Shown: positions 1 through 11,985, numbered from the stretch's first letter. The stretch is 64,000 nt of DNA from Piliocolobus tephrosceles (GCF_002776525.5 NC_045441.1:71833299-71897298), one strand, 5' to 3'. Program-made: numbers and translations. Notes: generated from the letters alone by a model not told the origin.

Positions 1-73
1 GTATACATATGTAACAAACCTGCACGTTATGCACATGTACCCTAGAACTTAAAGTATAATAAAAAAAAAAAAA
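1..73 (+). mobile_element. L1PA-type LINE-1 3' end with poly-A
   Basis: The window opens inside the last ~60 bases of a young primate L1 3'UTR, with the characteristic run GTACCCTAGAACTTAAAGTA followed by ATAATA and about 13 A. The body of the element lies outside the window to the left. It is non-coding here. Confidence 0.9.
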
Positions 74-424
74 GGTTAATTTTGTTAGTCACTGTATTTT
101 GCAAGAATCAATATTATTATCTTTAAAGCAAAATTAGAAAGGCCTTTTTTCTCAAGATGTCGGAATATTAGGACACTCTCAAGTCTGGGTCTGTTTAGTA
201 AACCTTATCAATGTGTTCCCTTAGATATAAACATCTAGAACTTTCTGGGAATTCTGTCCAGCAAGTCCCAGCCTTATTTTCCTAGCCCTCACTCAAGATG
301 GAGTTGCTGTGGTTCGAATGACTCTGACAGGATTATAGGAGTTAGCCACAGAGCCTGGACAAAATTATAACAAAATTTCAGCAAATGTACAATGCTTGAA
401 AAGCACAGCTAATACGTCTGATTT
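74..424. other. Unassigned low-copy sequence
   Basis: AT-rich sequence between the L1 tail and the MLT1-like LTR. I see no open frame of note and no repeat family. The right part (from about 300) could be the badly decayed 5' end of the following LTR. Confidence 0.5.
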
Positions 425-890
425 AAGACACTACACCCCAAACTGCATGTGGTAGAGAAAATCATGCCTTTGGGATAATCACAACTCAGTCCCCAGAAGC
501 AGTGAAAGTGGAAAAAAGAACTTTGTAGATGTGATTTAATTAAGGATTTCTGGATTAGCCAAGAAGGGCAACTGTAATCACAAGGGTTCTTATAAGAGAG
601 AGGCAGGAGGTTCAGAGGCATGAAAATGTCAATGACCGAAGCAGAAAGAGAGACTGGAGGATTCTAGGCTGCTTGCTGTGAAGCTAGAGGACAGGGCCAG
701 AAGCTAAGGAATGCAAGAATCTCTAGAAGTTAGAAAAGGCAAGGAAACAGATTGTCCCCTACAACTCCCCACTCCCCAAATGCATCCTTTCTGGCCGATC
801 AGATTACAAGAAAATAAGTTTATGTTGTTTTAATCCACTAAATTCATGGTAATATGCCGCAGTGACAATAAGAAATTAAAACAGTACTGA
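425..890 (+). mobile_element. MLT1-like MaLR LTR
   Basis: Matches the layout of mammalian MLT1-type LTRs on the plus strand. It has GATGTGATTTAATTAAGGAT near 530, TGTAATCACAAGGGTTCTTA near 574, a purine-rich middle with AGGCAAGGAAACAGATT near 738, and a 3' end with a poly-A-signal-like stretch and TGTTGTTTTAATCCACTAAAT near 824. Old and diverged. The exact MLT1 subfamily is not determined. The 70-codon antisense open frame across its left part is a chance frame. Confidence 0.65.
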
Positions 891-1612
891 ATACATATAT
901 TATTTTCAAATGCTTATGAGACATTTTCCAGAATTGACTATATACTGGCTATAAAGCAAATCTCAAATATAAATACTTCTAAATATTTTAAATTATTCAG
1001 AGTGTGTTCACTGATCAGAATGAAAAATAAGATAGATTAAGCTAGAACAATAAAATAAATGGTAGTCACAATATAGTAAAATATTCAAAATTTAAAAATA
1101 TACTCGATATAATTAATGTTTCAAAGAAGAAATTAAAATGGATATTATAAAATTTTGGACCAATAATAAAAGAATATATGATATATTAAAACTGTGGAGA
1201 AACATGTAAAACCTTAATGACAGAAAAATTGTCATTATTTGCATATAAAATGATTGTATACAAACAAATACCAGTATAGTTTACAGATAACTTCTATAAT
1301 AAATTAAAAAACCTACTAAGGTCACAGTATATCAAATATGCTCCTATGTATTACCACAGATTATTAGGTGTTTTTGATAGCATCCATAACTGGCAGAAAA
1401 TCTAATAAAAGTTATATATGACTTACAGAAATTCTGATAAATATTATTAATAAAAATTAGAGACTTAAATGTCTGAATCCATTTTGTTCATGAACTGGAA
1501 GACTTAATAATATAAAGAGTCCATATTGCCAAAATTTATCTATAAAATAAATGTAATTCTCATCAACATCCCAACATTGTGAAAGTTGGCAAGTTGATTA
1601 AAAATGTAGATG
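891..1612 (+). mobile_element. Old LINE-1 (L1M-type) ORF2 fragment
   Basis: Decayed ORF2 sequence in plus orientation. The left part (about 935-1200) resembles the endonuclease-to-RT linker region (ATATACTGGCTATAAAGCAA...). The right part (about 1485-1612) resembles the later region around GAACTGGAAGACTTAATAAT and CTCATCAACATCCCAACATT. The middle of ORF2 is missing, so this is an internally deleted relic. It is interrupted at the right by the 5' end of the next L1. Confidence 0.6.
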
Positions 1613-1617
1613 GCAGA

Positions 1618-3284
1618 TGAAGAAGCAAGATGGCTGACTAGAGACACTGGACTCTCACATTCCTCAAAAAGAAGAACCAAAATCACCAATAGACAACTGC
1701 ATCTCGAGAAGAACATCTAAAAGAGTTCACTGAAGTCTAACGGAGAAGTCATGGGAGACACCTAAGGCACAGAAAGAAAGAAAAGTGAGCAGCCACCTTA
1801 GGTGAGATTGGCTGGGTGCTCCAAGGGGCCCCCTAGTGTAGGGAAAGGGTAAGTGAAAGACCCTTAGAGGTCCACAACTCCATCATGAACTGATGCAATT
1901 CTGCCACAGAAGAGCTCCTCTAACAGCATAAACCCTGAGATTAATGTGGATATGATCTGGAGGCCCTGTAAGGGCACACTGCACTAAACAGGGAACTCGT
2001 GTTTGGTCGCAAGATATAAACAGCTGAAGCAGGGTGCCATTGTGAAATCCCAGCAATCACTGGGCGACATCCTACCTGAAAAATATAGCCCCTACATCTT
2101 CACATCCTTGGATTCCCCACTGACATTTCCCCAGTGCCCACCCAGAGGGCTACAGTGGCACAGTACTAGCTGAACCCAAAGGTCTGTCAGGTCCTAGTAC
2201 TTTGCCCACACACAGTACTACTCCCCTGGGAAAGGACAGTACAATGCACCCAGAAGTTGGCACCTGGAACGAAGGAAACCAAAGTATGCCCTTTCTAGAG
2301 CTGGAGAGTTCCCTGTCTGCCACCTGTCACCTCCAGCAGCATGGACTTTATCCTCAGGCTTGCAGTCAGAGACCTGATTGTCTGGGGATGGGAACAGGGA
2401 CCTACCCACAACTGTGGAGCAACCTACGTGCCCTAGCTTGCACTCCTAGAAGCAGGATCCCTTCCCCCCATCCTCATCCCCCGTCTCTACCCCCACCCCA
2501 ACCCCAGCCCCCACACAATGCAGAACCCACAGCCAATGTTGCTGCCACCAGGGTCTGGGGCAGGTGAACTGGAAGCTACTTGTCTGGGGCTGTGAGTGGC
2601 AACAACACCCCCACTGGTAGCTTGGTCTCTAGGCTAAAGATCACACTGAAGGGTGAGATCTCTCTTCTGTCCTTACCTCTGTGTGGCACTGTGGCTGCTG
2701 CAGCCACTGAGAGTAAATAAGCCTAAGAGCTGCATGTCTGGTCAGTGGACAGTGACCATGCCCCTACTGGCAACACAGTCCTTCTGGTCAGGCATGAATA
2801 CAGAAGGAGGGATTTCTCTGCTTTTCCACACAACTCTGTAGCCACTACTGTAGCCAGGTGTCTAAACAAATGCAACTGTAGAACCTGAGAGCTCCCTGTT
2901 TGAGGCTTTGGGCAAATCTCAATGACGTCAGGAGTATGGTCTCTCAGCTCTACTGTACATCCTGAATACAAGCTCCATACACACATCGTTGTGACCATTG
3001 ATGCTGCTGGAGAATAACTGTATACTTCCCAGATCATAAAAGCTGCTTGCAGGGGACTGCTGATAGCACCTCTATTCATACCAACAGCAAGACTCCTGTG
3101 CTTTAGCAGGAGCCCTGGAATCAGATTTTCCACACCCTCCGCAACAGACTTTTCTGCCTTGCCAACAATAACCAATATCCCTGCATATCACCAGGGGCCT
3201 GAGATCCAAAGAAATATAATTCTTCAGCAACATATATCAATCAAAAGGAAATATGTGAAATCCTGGAAAGATAATTCAATTTTA
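1618..3284 (+). mobile_element. L1-A: LINE-1 5'UTR
   Basis: Begins with the typical L1 start AAGCAAGATGGCTGACTAGA near 1624 and runs about 1.65 kb into ORF1. It is richer in G+C than its surroundings and includes a C-rich tract at 2464-2512. Open frames here (2202-2567, 2653-2841, antisense 2723-3175) are shadows in a non-coding 5'UTR. Age looks like L1PB/L1MA. In an intact element this region carries the internal promoter; activity cannot be judged from sequence. Confidence 0.8.
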
Positions 3285-4085
3285 TATTCTAAAGAAGTTC
3301 AGTGAGATATAAGAAAATTCTGAAAACCAGTACAAAGAAATTTGAAAAACAGTTCAGAATATGAATGACAAATTTACCAATGAGATAGATATCACAGAAA
3401 AATGAAAATTCTGGAAATGAAAAATTCATGGAAAGAAACACAAAATACACTTGAAATCTTCCACAATAGGTCAAATCAAGCCAAATAAAGAATCTCGGAA
3501 CTTAAAAACAGGTCTTTTGAAATAAGATAGCCAGACAAAAATGCAAAATAAAAAGAATGAAAAATAATAAAGACTTAGTGACATGTGAGACATCATAAAA
3601 TGGTCAAATTTGCATATTATTGGTGTCCCAGAAGATGATGTGAGGAAAAATAAAGTGTTCAAAAACCTGTTTAATGAAATAATACATGAAAACTTCCAAA
3701 GTCTAGCAAGAGATTTAGACATCCAGATACAGGAGACATGAAGATCTTCAAATACATACAATGCAAAAAGATCTCCAGAGCACATTATAGTCAAACTGTT
3801 TAAAGTCAAATGCAAGGAGAGAATTCTAAAAATAGTAAAAGAAAAGCATCTAGTCACCTACTGTTACTCTGACATGAGAGTAACAGTGGACTTCTTAGCA
3901 GAAACTGTATAGACTAGGAGAGAATGAGATGATATATTCTAACTGCTGAAAACCAAAAAAAAAAAAAAAAATTATCCTGCACAAATTAAAGAGAAATAAA
4001 TTATTTTCCAGACAAAGCCTGAGGGAATTTGTTAACATTATATCAGCCCTACAAAAAAATGGTAAAGAGACTCCTAAACCTGAAA
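3285..4085 (+). pseudogene. L1-A ORF1 remnant (RNA-binding nucleocapsid-like protein)
   Basis: Plus-strand remnant of the L1 ORF1 protein, the RNA-binding trimeric chaperone of the L1 particle. Visible pieces are the coiled-coil segment (about 3290-3540), the RNA-recognition region around 3600-3780 (GTGTCCCAGAAGATGATGTG, then CTCCAGAGCACATTATAGTC) and the C-terminal region near 3985-4030. Stops and frameshifts break every frame, and the longest open frames in this stretch are antisense chance frames. An A-run of about 16 near 3956 interrupts the coding region. Confidence 0.7.
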
Positions 4086-4267
4086 CTGAAAGTACTGCAG
4101 GTACCATCATGAAAGCACATGAAAATAAAAAACTCTTTAAACCAAGTACACAAATAAGGAACAGAAAAGACTCAAATAGTACTACTATAGAAAACAAGCA
4201 AAACAAGACCAAATGATAAGAGAAAAAGGAATGAACAAAGAATATACAAAACAACCAGAAAACAATT

Positions 4268-6118
4268 ACCGATGAGATAGAAACATAATCATGCATATTA
4301 ATAATAACCTTCAAAGTTAATAAATGAAATTATCCTCTTAAAATATATAGGTTGGCTGAATGGATAAAAAACATAATTCAGTATATAATGCCTAAAAATA
4401 TATATTTTATCTGCAAAGACAGATATACACTCAAAATAAATAGATGAAAAAAGATATTCTACATCAACAGAAAACATAAACGAGCAGGAGTAGTCATGCT
4501 TTCAGATAAAACAGGCATTGACTCAAAAATGCTTAAAAGAAGACAAAGTCATCACGTAACAAAAAGGAATCAACACAGAAAGAGTGTACAACAATTCTAA
4601 AAATATATGCATCCAACACTGGAGCACTCAGATTCATAAAGGAAATATTACTAGAAATAAAGAGAGAGAGAGACTCCAACACAATAATAGTGGGGTATTA
4701 TAACATCCCACTCTCAGCACAAAAGATCATCTAGTCAGAAAATCAACAAAGGACATTGGGCTTAACCTGGACTTTAGACCAAATTGACCTAATAGGCATT
4801 TACAAAATATTTGATCCATAACTGCAGAATATACATTATTCTCATCAGCACAAACAAAACTCTCCAGGACAGGCCATAAACTAGTCCACAAAATAAGTCT
4901 CAACAAATTTAACAAAAATGAAAATCACATCAAGGATGTTCTCAGACCACAATGGGATGAAACTAGCAATCAATACTAGAAATAAACAGAGCTTTGAAAA
5001 TTATGCAAATACATGGCAATAAAACAGTGTGGTTCTGAACAACCTTTGGGTTGAGAAAGAAATTAACATGAAAATGAAAGAAAAATTTGAAGCAAGTGAA
5101 AATAAAAGCGTAGCATACCAAAACCTGTCAGATACAGCAAAAGCAGTGTTTATAGGAAAGTTTATAGTAACAAATGCCCACTTTAAAAAACAAAAAGATT
5201 TCAAATAAACAATATAATGGTGGACCTCAAGAAGCTAGAAAAGGAAGAATGAACCAAATGCCAAATTATCAGAAGACAAGAAGTAATAAAGATGAGAACA
5301 GAACTAAATGAAAGAGACTTTAAAAAATAAAAAAGATATATGAAAGAAAAAGTTGGTTTTATGAAAATGTAAACAAAATTGTTAAACTGCCAGCTAGACT
5401 AACCAAAAAAAGAAGAGAAAAAAAATCAAATAAAATCATAAATGAAAAAACAAACATTACAACTGATACCAGAGTAATATAAAAGATCATCAGTAACTAT
5501 TATAAAAAACTATATGCTAGCAAACTGGAAAACCTAAAAGAAACGAATAAATTCTTGGAAACCTGCAATCTACCAAGATGGAATCAGAAAGAAATAGAAA
5601 ACCTGAACAAACCAACGATGAGTAAGAAAATTAAATTATTAGTAAAAATTCTACCAACAAAGTAAAGACCAGGACCAGATGAATTCATTGTTGAATTCTA
5701 CCAACTATGTAAAGAATAACTAATACCAATCATCTGGAAATAATTTCAAAGAATTGAAGGTGAGAGAATTTCCCAAATTTGGTGAAGCCATCATTACACT
5801 AATACCAAAACCAGAAAAGAAGGCAACAAAAAATGAAAACTAAAGGCAATATTGCTGATGAACATAGACACAAAAATCCTCAAAAAATACTAGTAAACCA
5901 AATCCAACAGCACATCTGAAAAATAATACACCATGAGCAAGTGGGATTTATAACAGGGAATGCAATGATGCCTTAACATTTTTGAATCAATAAAGATGAT
6001 ACATCACATCAACAGAATGAAAGACAAAACCCATATGATCAACTCAATAGATACAGAAAAAGAAAATTCAATATCCCATCATGATGAAAATTCTCACCAA
6101 ACTAGGCAGTATATCATG
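4268..6118 (+). pseudogene. L1-A ORF2 remnant, truncated (endonuclease and start of RT)
   Basis: Decayed L1 ORF2, normally an endonuclease/reverse transcriptase of about 1,275 residues. The endonuclease part runs from about 4330 to 4990, followed by the linker and the N-terminal part of RT (about 5500-6118). The element stops abruptly in RT at an ACTAGGCAGTAT junction, where an MST-type LTR begins. The catalytic FADD region and the C-terminal part are absent. No frame is open over more than about 70 codons. Confidence 0.7.
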
Positions 6119-6388
6119 TATCTGATATACTTTGAATAATTGTTCCTGGCCAAATCTCATGTTAAATTGTAATCCCCAATGCTGGAGGTAGGGCATGATG
6201 GGAGATATTTAGATCATAGAGGCAGATAACTCATGAATGGCTTAGACCATCTACTTGGTGATAAGTGAGTTCTCACTCTGAGTTTACATGTGATTTGGCT
6301 CCTTAAAAGTGTGTGGGACCTCCAACCCTCACCCTCTCTCCCTTGCTCCTAATTAAACCTCTTTTCTCTTTAAATTACCTATAAGTGC
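6119..6388 (+). mobile_element. MaLR (MST/THE1-type) LTR, partial
   Basis: Plus-strand LTR recognised from GGCCAAATCTCATGTTAAAT, AATCCCCAATGCTGGAGGTA, CTCATGAATGGCTTAGACCA, a middle GTGTGTGGGACCTCC, and the terminal AATTAAACCTCTTTTCTC. The segment between the CTCTCTCCCTTGCTCC stretch and the poly-A signal is deleted relative to the family, and the 3' end is lost at the junction with the next L1. Confidence 0.8.
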
Positions 6389-7836
6389 TCTTGCCCAATC
6401 TGATCCCACCCATTTTAGTTCCTCTTCTGTGGCTGAGTGGGAGCACAGACCACATGCACTTTATGATTCAGTCAATTGCCAGAGGCAACAGAGAGCCTCT
6501 CCTAGTAAACAAGAATCAAGTATATACCCATAAATGTTGGCTGCAGCTGGCTCTTAACCTTAAGCACCATCTACTGGCCTGTAGGTCAAAACAATAAAAA
6601 ACCTACAAACAGGAGTACATAGAAGCAAAGGCAAAAGATTCTACCCAACATTCTCAAGAATCACATTCCACAGATAGGTGGAAAAGGGAAAGGGAAAGAA
6701 AAAATATGTATATTATAGGGAAATAAAGTAAGAAAACAAATTCTATCTGCATGAAAATAATTACAAAATTAAAAGTGTTAGTGGCTCCAGATGAGAAGAA
6801 ACAGTACAAGAATTCTAGCATCATGAAAACTGTGAATGTAGTGACACCACCAAAGGATTACACTAGCTCTCCAGCAATGATCCCTAACCAAAATGGAAAC
6901 ACAGAAATGACAGATAAAGAATGCGATGCGTGGATTTGCTAAGAAGCTCAATGAGATCCAAGACAAGATTGATAATCAACACAAAGAAACCTCTAAAGCA
7001 ATTCAAGAAATAAAGAATGAGATAAGCATCTTAGAAAGAAGATGCTTATCAATCAAAGCTTCTGGAATTCAGAAACTCACTTAGGGAATTTCAAAAGCTT
7101 TATCAATAGGCTAGAGCAAGTAGAAGAAAAATTTTAGAACTTGAAGAACAGTCTTTCAAACTAATCTAGGTAGAAAAAATAAATAAATAAATTATAGGAA
7201 AATAATAAAGTCTTAAAAAATATGAGATTATGTAAAGTGACCAAATCTACGAATTATTGGTATTTCTGAGAGGGAAGCAGAAAAAGTAAACAACTAGGAA
7301 AACATATTTGAAGGAAAACCCGAGAACATTTCCCTAATCTTTCTAAAGAGGTAAACATCCAAAGACAAGAAATCCTAAGAACACATGTAAGATAATATAG
7401 ACAATGAATATCACAAAGGCATATACTCACCAGATTGTTCAAGGTCAACACCAGAACAAAATATTAAAGATACTTAGAGAAAAAGTTTAGATCATGTACA
7501 AAGGGAACCCCACTGGGCTAACAGCAAATTTCTCAGTACAATTTTCTTTTCTTTTTCAAGCCAGAAGAGATTGATGGCCTCTTTTTAGCATTCATACACA
7601 AAAGAAATTCCAATCAAGAATTTCGTGTCCCATCAAACTTCACTTTCTTCACAAATAAGGAAGAAATGAAATCTTTTCCAGACAAAGAAAATTCTGTACC
7701 ACTAGACCAGTGATATGAGAGCACATTAGGGAGTTCTAAATGGGAAAATGAAAGAATAATACCTGTTACCACAAAAACACACTTATGTACATAGTCCACA
7801 GATCCTATAAAGCAACTACATGATAGAAACTGCAAA
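6389..7836 (+). mobile_element. L1-B: outer LINE-1, 5' segment (5'UTR end and ORF1)
   Basis: Left half of a plus-strand L1. The 5'UTR piece (6389-6750) includes a stretch around TGCAGCTGGCTCTTAACCTT. ORF1 sequence follows from about 6751 to 7824. The element breaks at 7825-7836, which is one copy of an 11-12 bp target duplication, and resumes at 15378 after the inserted L1-C. Frame 6751-6942 covers the ORF1 N-terminal region and ends at a stop. The rest is frameshifted. Confidence 0.8.
6751..7824 (+). pseudogene. L1-B ORF1 remnant
   Basis: Remnant of the L1 ORF1 RNA-binding protein. The N-terminal region reads in frame over 6751-6942, up to the stop after residues ECDAWIC. Beyond that come the coiled coil (6950-7200) and the RNA-binding part (7240-7480, ATTATTGGTATTTCTGAGAG). 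The C-terminal region near 7600-7720 is readable only in fragments. A perfect 12-bp inverted repeat at 7021-7050 lies inside the coiled-coil region. Confidence 0.7.
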
Positions 7837-10765
7837 GCCAAGATGGCCAACTAGAAGCAGCCAGGGTGTGCCACTCTCACAGAGAGGAATGGAAGGAGTA
7901 AATACAGCACCTTCGGCTGAAACATTCAGGTATCTGCGTTGGGACTAATCAAGGAAACAACTTGACTCAGGGAGAATAAAGAAAAGCAAGGCAGGACAAT
8001 GCCCCACCTCGGAGCAAGGGCCACCTCCTCAACCCGGGGAAGCAGTGAGTGAATGAACAATGCAGGGAACCCACGCTTCTCCCACATATCTTTGCAAGCC
8101 TTGGATCAGAAGATCCTGTCGTGAAGGCCCCCACCAGGGCCTTCAGTATGACACACACAACTAACGCAGAGTCTTGTAGAGCTGCCACTCAGGCACATTC
8201 AGAAGCGTAGGTATCTATGATTTTCCGGCTGCTTGGCAAAAGCAGCTGCAAGTCTGGCAAAGTGGGAGGTTAGAACCGCCAATACATACCCATGGGAAAG
8301 GGACCGAATCCAGAGGCCTGTGTCCATGGCGCCCCACAGGATAAGACCCACTGTGTTAGAAGCCAACTAGCCACGTGCAGCAGCGTTACAGCTCCCTGAG
8401 ACAGATCTTCCAGTGGGAGGGGTGGGCCACTATCTTTCTTGGTGTTTGTTTGTTTATTATTATACTTTAAGTTCTACGATACTTGTGCACAACGTGCAGT
8501 TTTGTTAGATAGGTACACATGTGCCATGTTGACTTGCAGCACCCATCAACTTGTCATTTACATTAGGTATTTCTCCTAATGCTATCCCTCCCCAACTATC
8601 TGCTGGTTTAATAGCGTCAGCCACTGTTGCCTTAGGGCTTAGCGAGTGGAGGCAATTAGAGTCTGGCAGTCTCCCAGCACAGTCCAGCAACTTCATGAAG
8701 AAGCTTTCAGGCCTGCTTCCTCTTGCCCACTTCCGCTGCGCTTCACTGGGCAGAATCTTCTGAGCAGGGTCTCCAGTTATCTCCGCTAGTATTTTCCCGC
8801 CGACAGAGGTTTCAAACCTCCGTGGAATGGAGATCTCAGAGGGAGAGGCAGGACAACTATCTTTGTTGTTTGGTTGACTTAGCCATTCCAGATTTGGGCT
8901 TTGGAGGGTCAGAGGCAACCCGGGGCTGGAAGGAACCCCCCAGCACAGCACAGCTGCTCTATGAAAATGCCGCCGGGCTTCATTTTTAAGCAAGTCTCAG
9001 ATCCCATTCATCCTCACTGGGCCAGACCTCCCACCTTAGGTCTCCAGCCACCTCCTATAGGTGAATTTGAGCCAGCAACGGGTCCATACCTCCCTGGGAT
9101 GGAGCTCCTAAAGGGAAAGATAGGTCACTATCTTTGTTGTTTTGCAGCCTTTGGTGTTAATACCTTCAGATATGGAAATATCTGAGATGACTATGGACTA
9201 CAGAAGACCCCCAACATACTGCAGAAGGCCTGTGAAAAATACGGCCAGACTGTTAAGTGGGAGCCATCCCTACATCTCGTCATCAGGCAGGTCCCCCAGG
9301 CCTGAGCCTCTAGCTACACGCTGCCAAAGCTATTGAGCCAGTAGTAGCTATGCTACTTACTCACTGGAGAGAGCTCCCAGTGGGGGTTGGAGGGGAAGAG
9401 TTGCCATCTTTGCTCTCTTACAGCCCTAGCCCTTGCTGTCTCCAGGCTCAGGAGATTCTGTAGGGACCAGAGGCTAGTCCACACCCCAGCAGAGAGCAAC
9501 CACCTCACAGAAAAGTGGCCAGACTCTTCTCCACACAGATCCTGGTCTCCACTTCTCCTTTCTGGGAAGGGCTGCCTGACCCTGGATTCCAGCACAACTG
9601 CCCTGCCCTTGCCTGATCACCACAATCAGAGGCAGCCCTACATTCCTCCAAGGAGGAAATCCCAGAGTCAACCCACTACCTCTCTGTGACTGCAGATGCA
9701 GTGGTACAGCCTTAACAGCCCTAAGACTGGGAAAGAACAAAGGGCCTAGTCATTACACTGGCACCTCCAGCACACTGCAGCCACCATATGGAGAGTAGTT
9801 CAGCTGTTCTGCCCTGAAAACCCCCATCCCTACTTTTCACCAGGCAAAGCTCCCAGCTCAGGAATACAAAATAGTCATCACAGCTATGGCTGAGTGTTCC
9901 CACTGGTAGTGGCCTGGATTTTCCCTAGAGAGAGACTCCCAGAGGCATACAACAACCCCTCTGCCACTGCCACAATAACAGTTCTAACCATATAGCCTTG
10001 GTCTGAGGAAGAAACAAAGAGCCTAAAAGCTACACCCAAGCTTATGGCATGTCATGGTCACCATATGAGAGGAGATTCATTTCTCCTCCCTGTGAGCCTT
10101 CCAGCCCCTGCTCACCAACAAACAAAACTCCAAGCTCATGCCAGTAGTACAGTCACTCACCTAACTGACTGAACTCCCTCAGTAACAGTGGCTTCCTGTT
10201 TCCTGAAGGTGAAGCTTCCAGAGGCAACTGAAAGCCTCTTTGTAACTTCCTCTGCAGTGGAACTACCCTCACTACCCTTGTATTAATGAAGGGGCAAAGA
10301 CCCTAAGTGCTTTATCTACACCTCCAACAAACTGCAGTCAATTCAAGAGGAGGAGGCCAGTCTGTCTCCCATAGATCCTACCCACCTCTCTCTTGCTTCT
10401 CACCAGAGAGGAAACCCCTGGCTTGGACCCACAGCACAGACCCTCCATCCTGGGCTGATTGCATTGAGTGATTGCTGACCTGCATCTCATTGAAGCAGAG
10501 TCCCCAAGAAACAAGCAAAAGACCCTTGGCCACAACCACTACTAAGGTCCCTTCTTTTGCTGTCTCCAACTTGGGAAGGACCATACACACTGATATCATC
10601 CCAGAGCTGCAGTGGACAGCCTAGGAGTGTCAAATCATGATCTAGAGCCAGGACTCCAGTGAGAGAGAAGCCCACACTTTCAGATCATTGAGAAGGAGCA
10701 CAGATGAAACTGTGAAAAAATATAGGGGAACCATAAGACTAAGAAAGAGCCTAGCAACTGATCAA
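7837..10765 (+). mobile_element. L1-C: nested LINE-1, 5'UTR
   Basis: Begins with GCCAAGATGGCCAACTAGAA, the usual L1 start, directly after one copy of the target duplication. The 5'UTR is long (about 2.9 kb) and made of diverged tandem units of roughly 270-280 bp. Each unit has an ACTATCTTTGTTGTTT-like block, seen near 8429, 8860, 9128 and, weaker, 9400. It is the most G+C-rich part of the window and holds several CpG sites between 8220 and 9300. Open frames in it (for example 8901-9185, 9387-9689, antisense 8505-8993) are not genes. Confidence 0.8.
8436..8594 (-). mobile_element. Short 5'-truncated L1PA 3' end inside the L1-C 5'UTR
   Basis: Minus-strand L1 3'UTR tail: a T-rich tail, then TTATTATTATACTTTAAGTT, then the CACATGTGCCATGTTG and CATTTACATTAGGTATTTCT blocks. 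It is flanked by a 7-bp repeat, ACTATCT, at 8429-8435 and 8595-8601, consistent with target-site duplication. It splits one of the tandem 5'UTR units of L1-C, so it is younger than L1-C. Confidence 0.85.
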
Positions 10766-11030
10766 TATGCCTAAGTGCCACCTTCAAGATCACACCCCAA
10801 AATTTCAAGACCAAAAGTTCCTTGCTAACATATACTGCTGTGAAACCAAAGACAACAATTCAACTGCAACTAAAAACCCTGAACAAATTCTTGGCCTTGT
10901 GAAAACATCCAGAATCAAAAGTCTATTGACTCAATCTGCTTTGCAGTTAAAGCAACACCTGCATAGAGATAAGAAAGAACCAATGCAAGAAGTCTGTTAA
11001 CTCAAATGGCCAGAATCTCATATGTCCTCT

Positions 11031-11985
11031 AAATGATCATATCAGTTCTCCAATAAGAGTTATTAACCAAGATGAGCTGACTGAAATGACAGAAATGGAA
11101 ATCAGAATACAGGTAGAAATGAAGATCATTAACATTCAGGAAGATGGCGAAACCCAATCCAAGGAAACTAAGAATCACTTTAAAATGATACAGCAGCTGA
11201 AGGACAAAACAGTCAGTATAAAAACAAACCAAACTGATTTTACAGAGCTGAAAACACAATATAAGAATTTCACACTGTAATCATGAATATTAGCAGCAGA
11301 ATAGACCAAGCTGATGAAAGAATCTCAGAACTTGAAGACTGACTCTCTGAAATAAGGTAGTCAGATGAAAATAGAGAAAAATTGAATGAAAAGGAACGAA
11401 CAAATCCTCCAATAAATATAAGATTATGTAAAGAGGCCAAATCTACAAATCACTGGCAAACTTGAAAGGCAGAAGACAGCAAACAACTTGGAAAACCTAT
11501 TTTAGGATATTATTCAGGAAAACTTTCTCAGTCTTGCTAGAGGCCAACAGTCAAATGCAGGAAATGCAGAGAACCTCCATAACATTCTACAAAAGAAGAT
11601 CATACCCAAGACACATAATTATCAGATTTTCTAAGGCCAAATTAAAAAAAAAAAAAAAAAAAAAAAGAATGTTAAAGGCAGCTAGAGAGAAAGGAAAGTC
11701 ACCTACAAAGGAAACAGCATTAGGCTGAATCTCTCAGCTAAAACCTTACATACCAGCAAAGAATGGGGGTGTGTATGCAACATTCTTAAAGAAAAGAAAA
11801 TCTTCAACTAAGAATTTTATATCCAGCCAAACTAAGCTTCTTAGGTAAAGGAGAAAAAAGATTCTTTTCAGATAAGCAAATGTTGAAAGAGTTTATTACC
11901 ACCAGGCCTGCCTTACAAGAGATCTTGAAAGGAGCAATACATATAGAAACGAAAGACCACTATGAGCTAATACAAAAACACACTT
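11031..11985 (+). pseudogene. L1-C ORF1 remnant
   Basis: Remnant of the L1 RNA-binding ORF1 protein. Frame 11086-11280 covers the start of the coiled coil (64 residues). Frame 11462-11728 covers the RNA-binding region, including PRHIIIRFSKAK, before running into a 23-A run at 11644-11666 that disrupts the coding sequence. The C-terminal region is recognisable at 11800-11950. Several frame changes mean no intact protein. Confidence 0.8.

Noticed and set aside
2202..2567. 121-codon proline-rich plus-strand frame
   Set aside because: Lies in the L1-A 5'UTR across a C-rich tract; composition is explained by the tract and no domain is seen.
3471..4314. Hydrophobic antisense frames of 128 and 139 codons
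   Set aside because: Antisense shadows of the A-rich L1-A ORF1; hydrophobicity comes from T-rich codons.
8505..8993. 162-codon antisense frame, the longest in the window
   Set aside because: Spans an antisense L1PA tail and the repetitive L1-C 5'UTR; chance frame in G+C-richer DNA.
9387..9689. 100-codon serine/leucine-rich frame and its antisense partners
   Set aside because: Inside the L1-C 5'UTR tandem-unit region; overlapping frames on both strands argue for composition, not coding.
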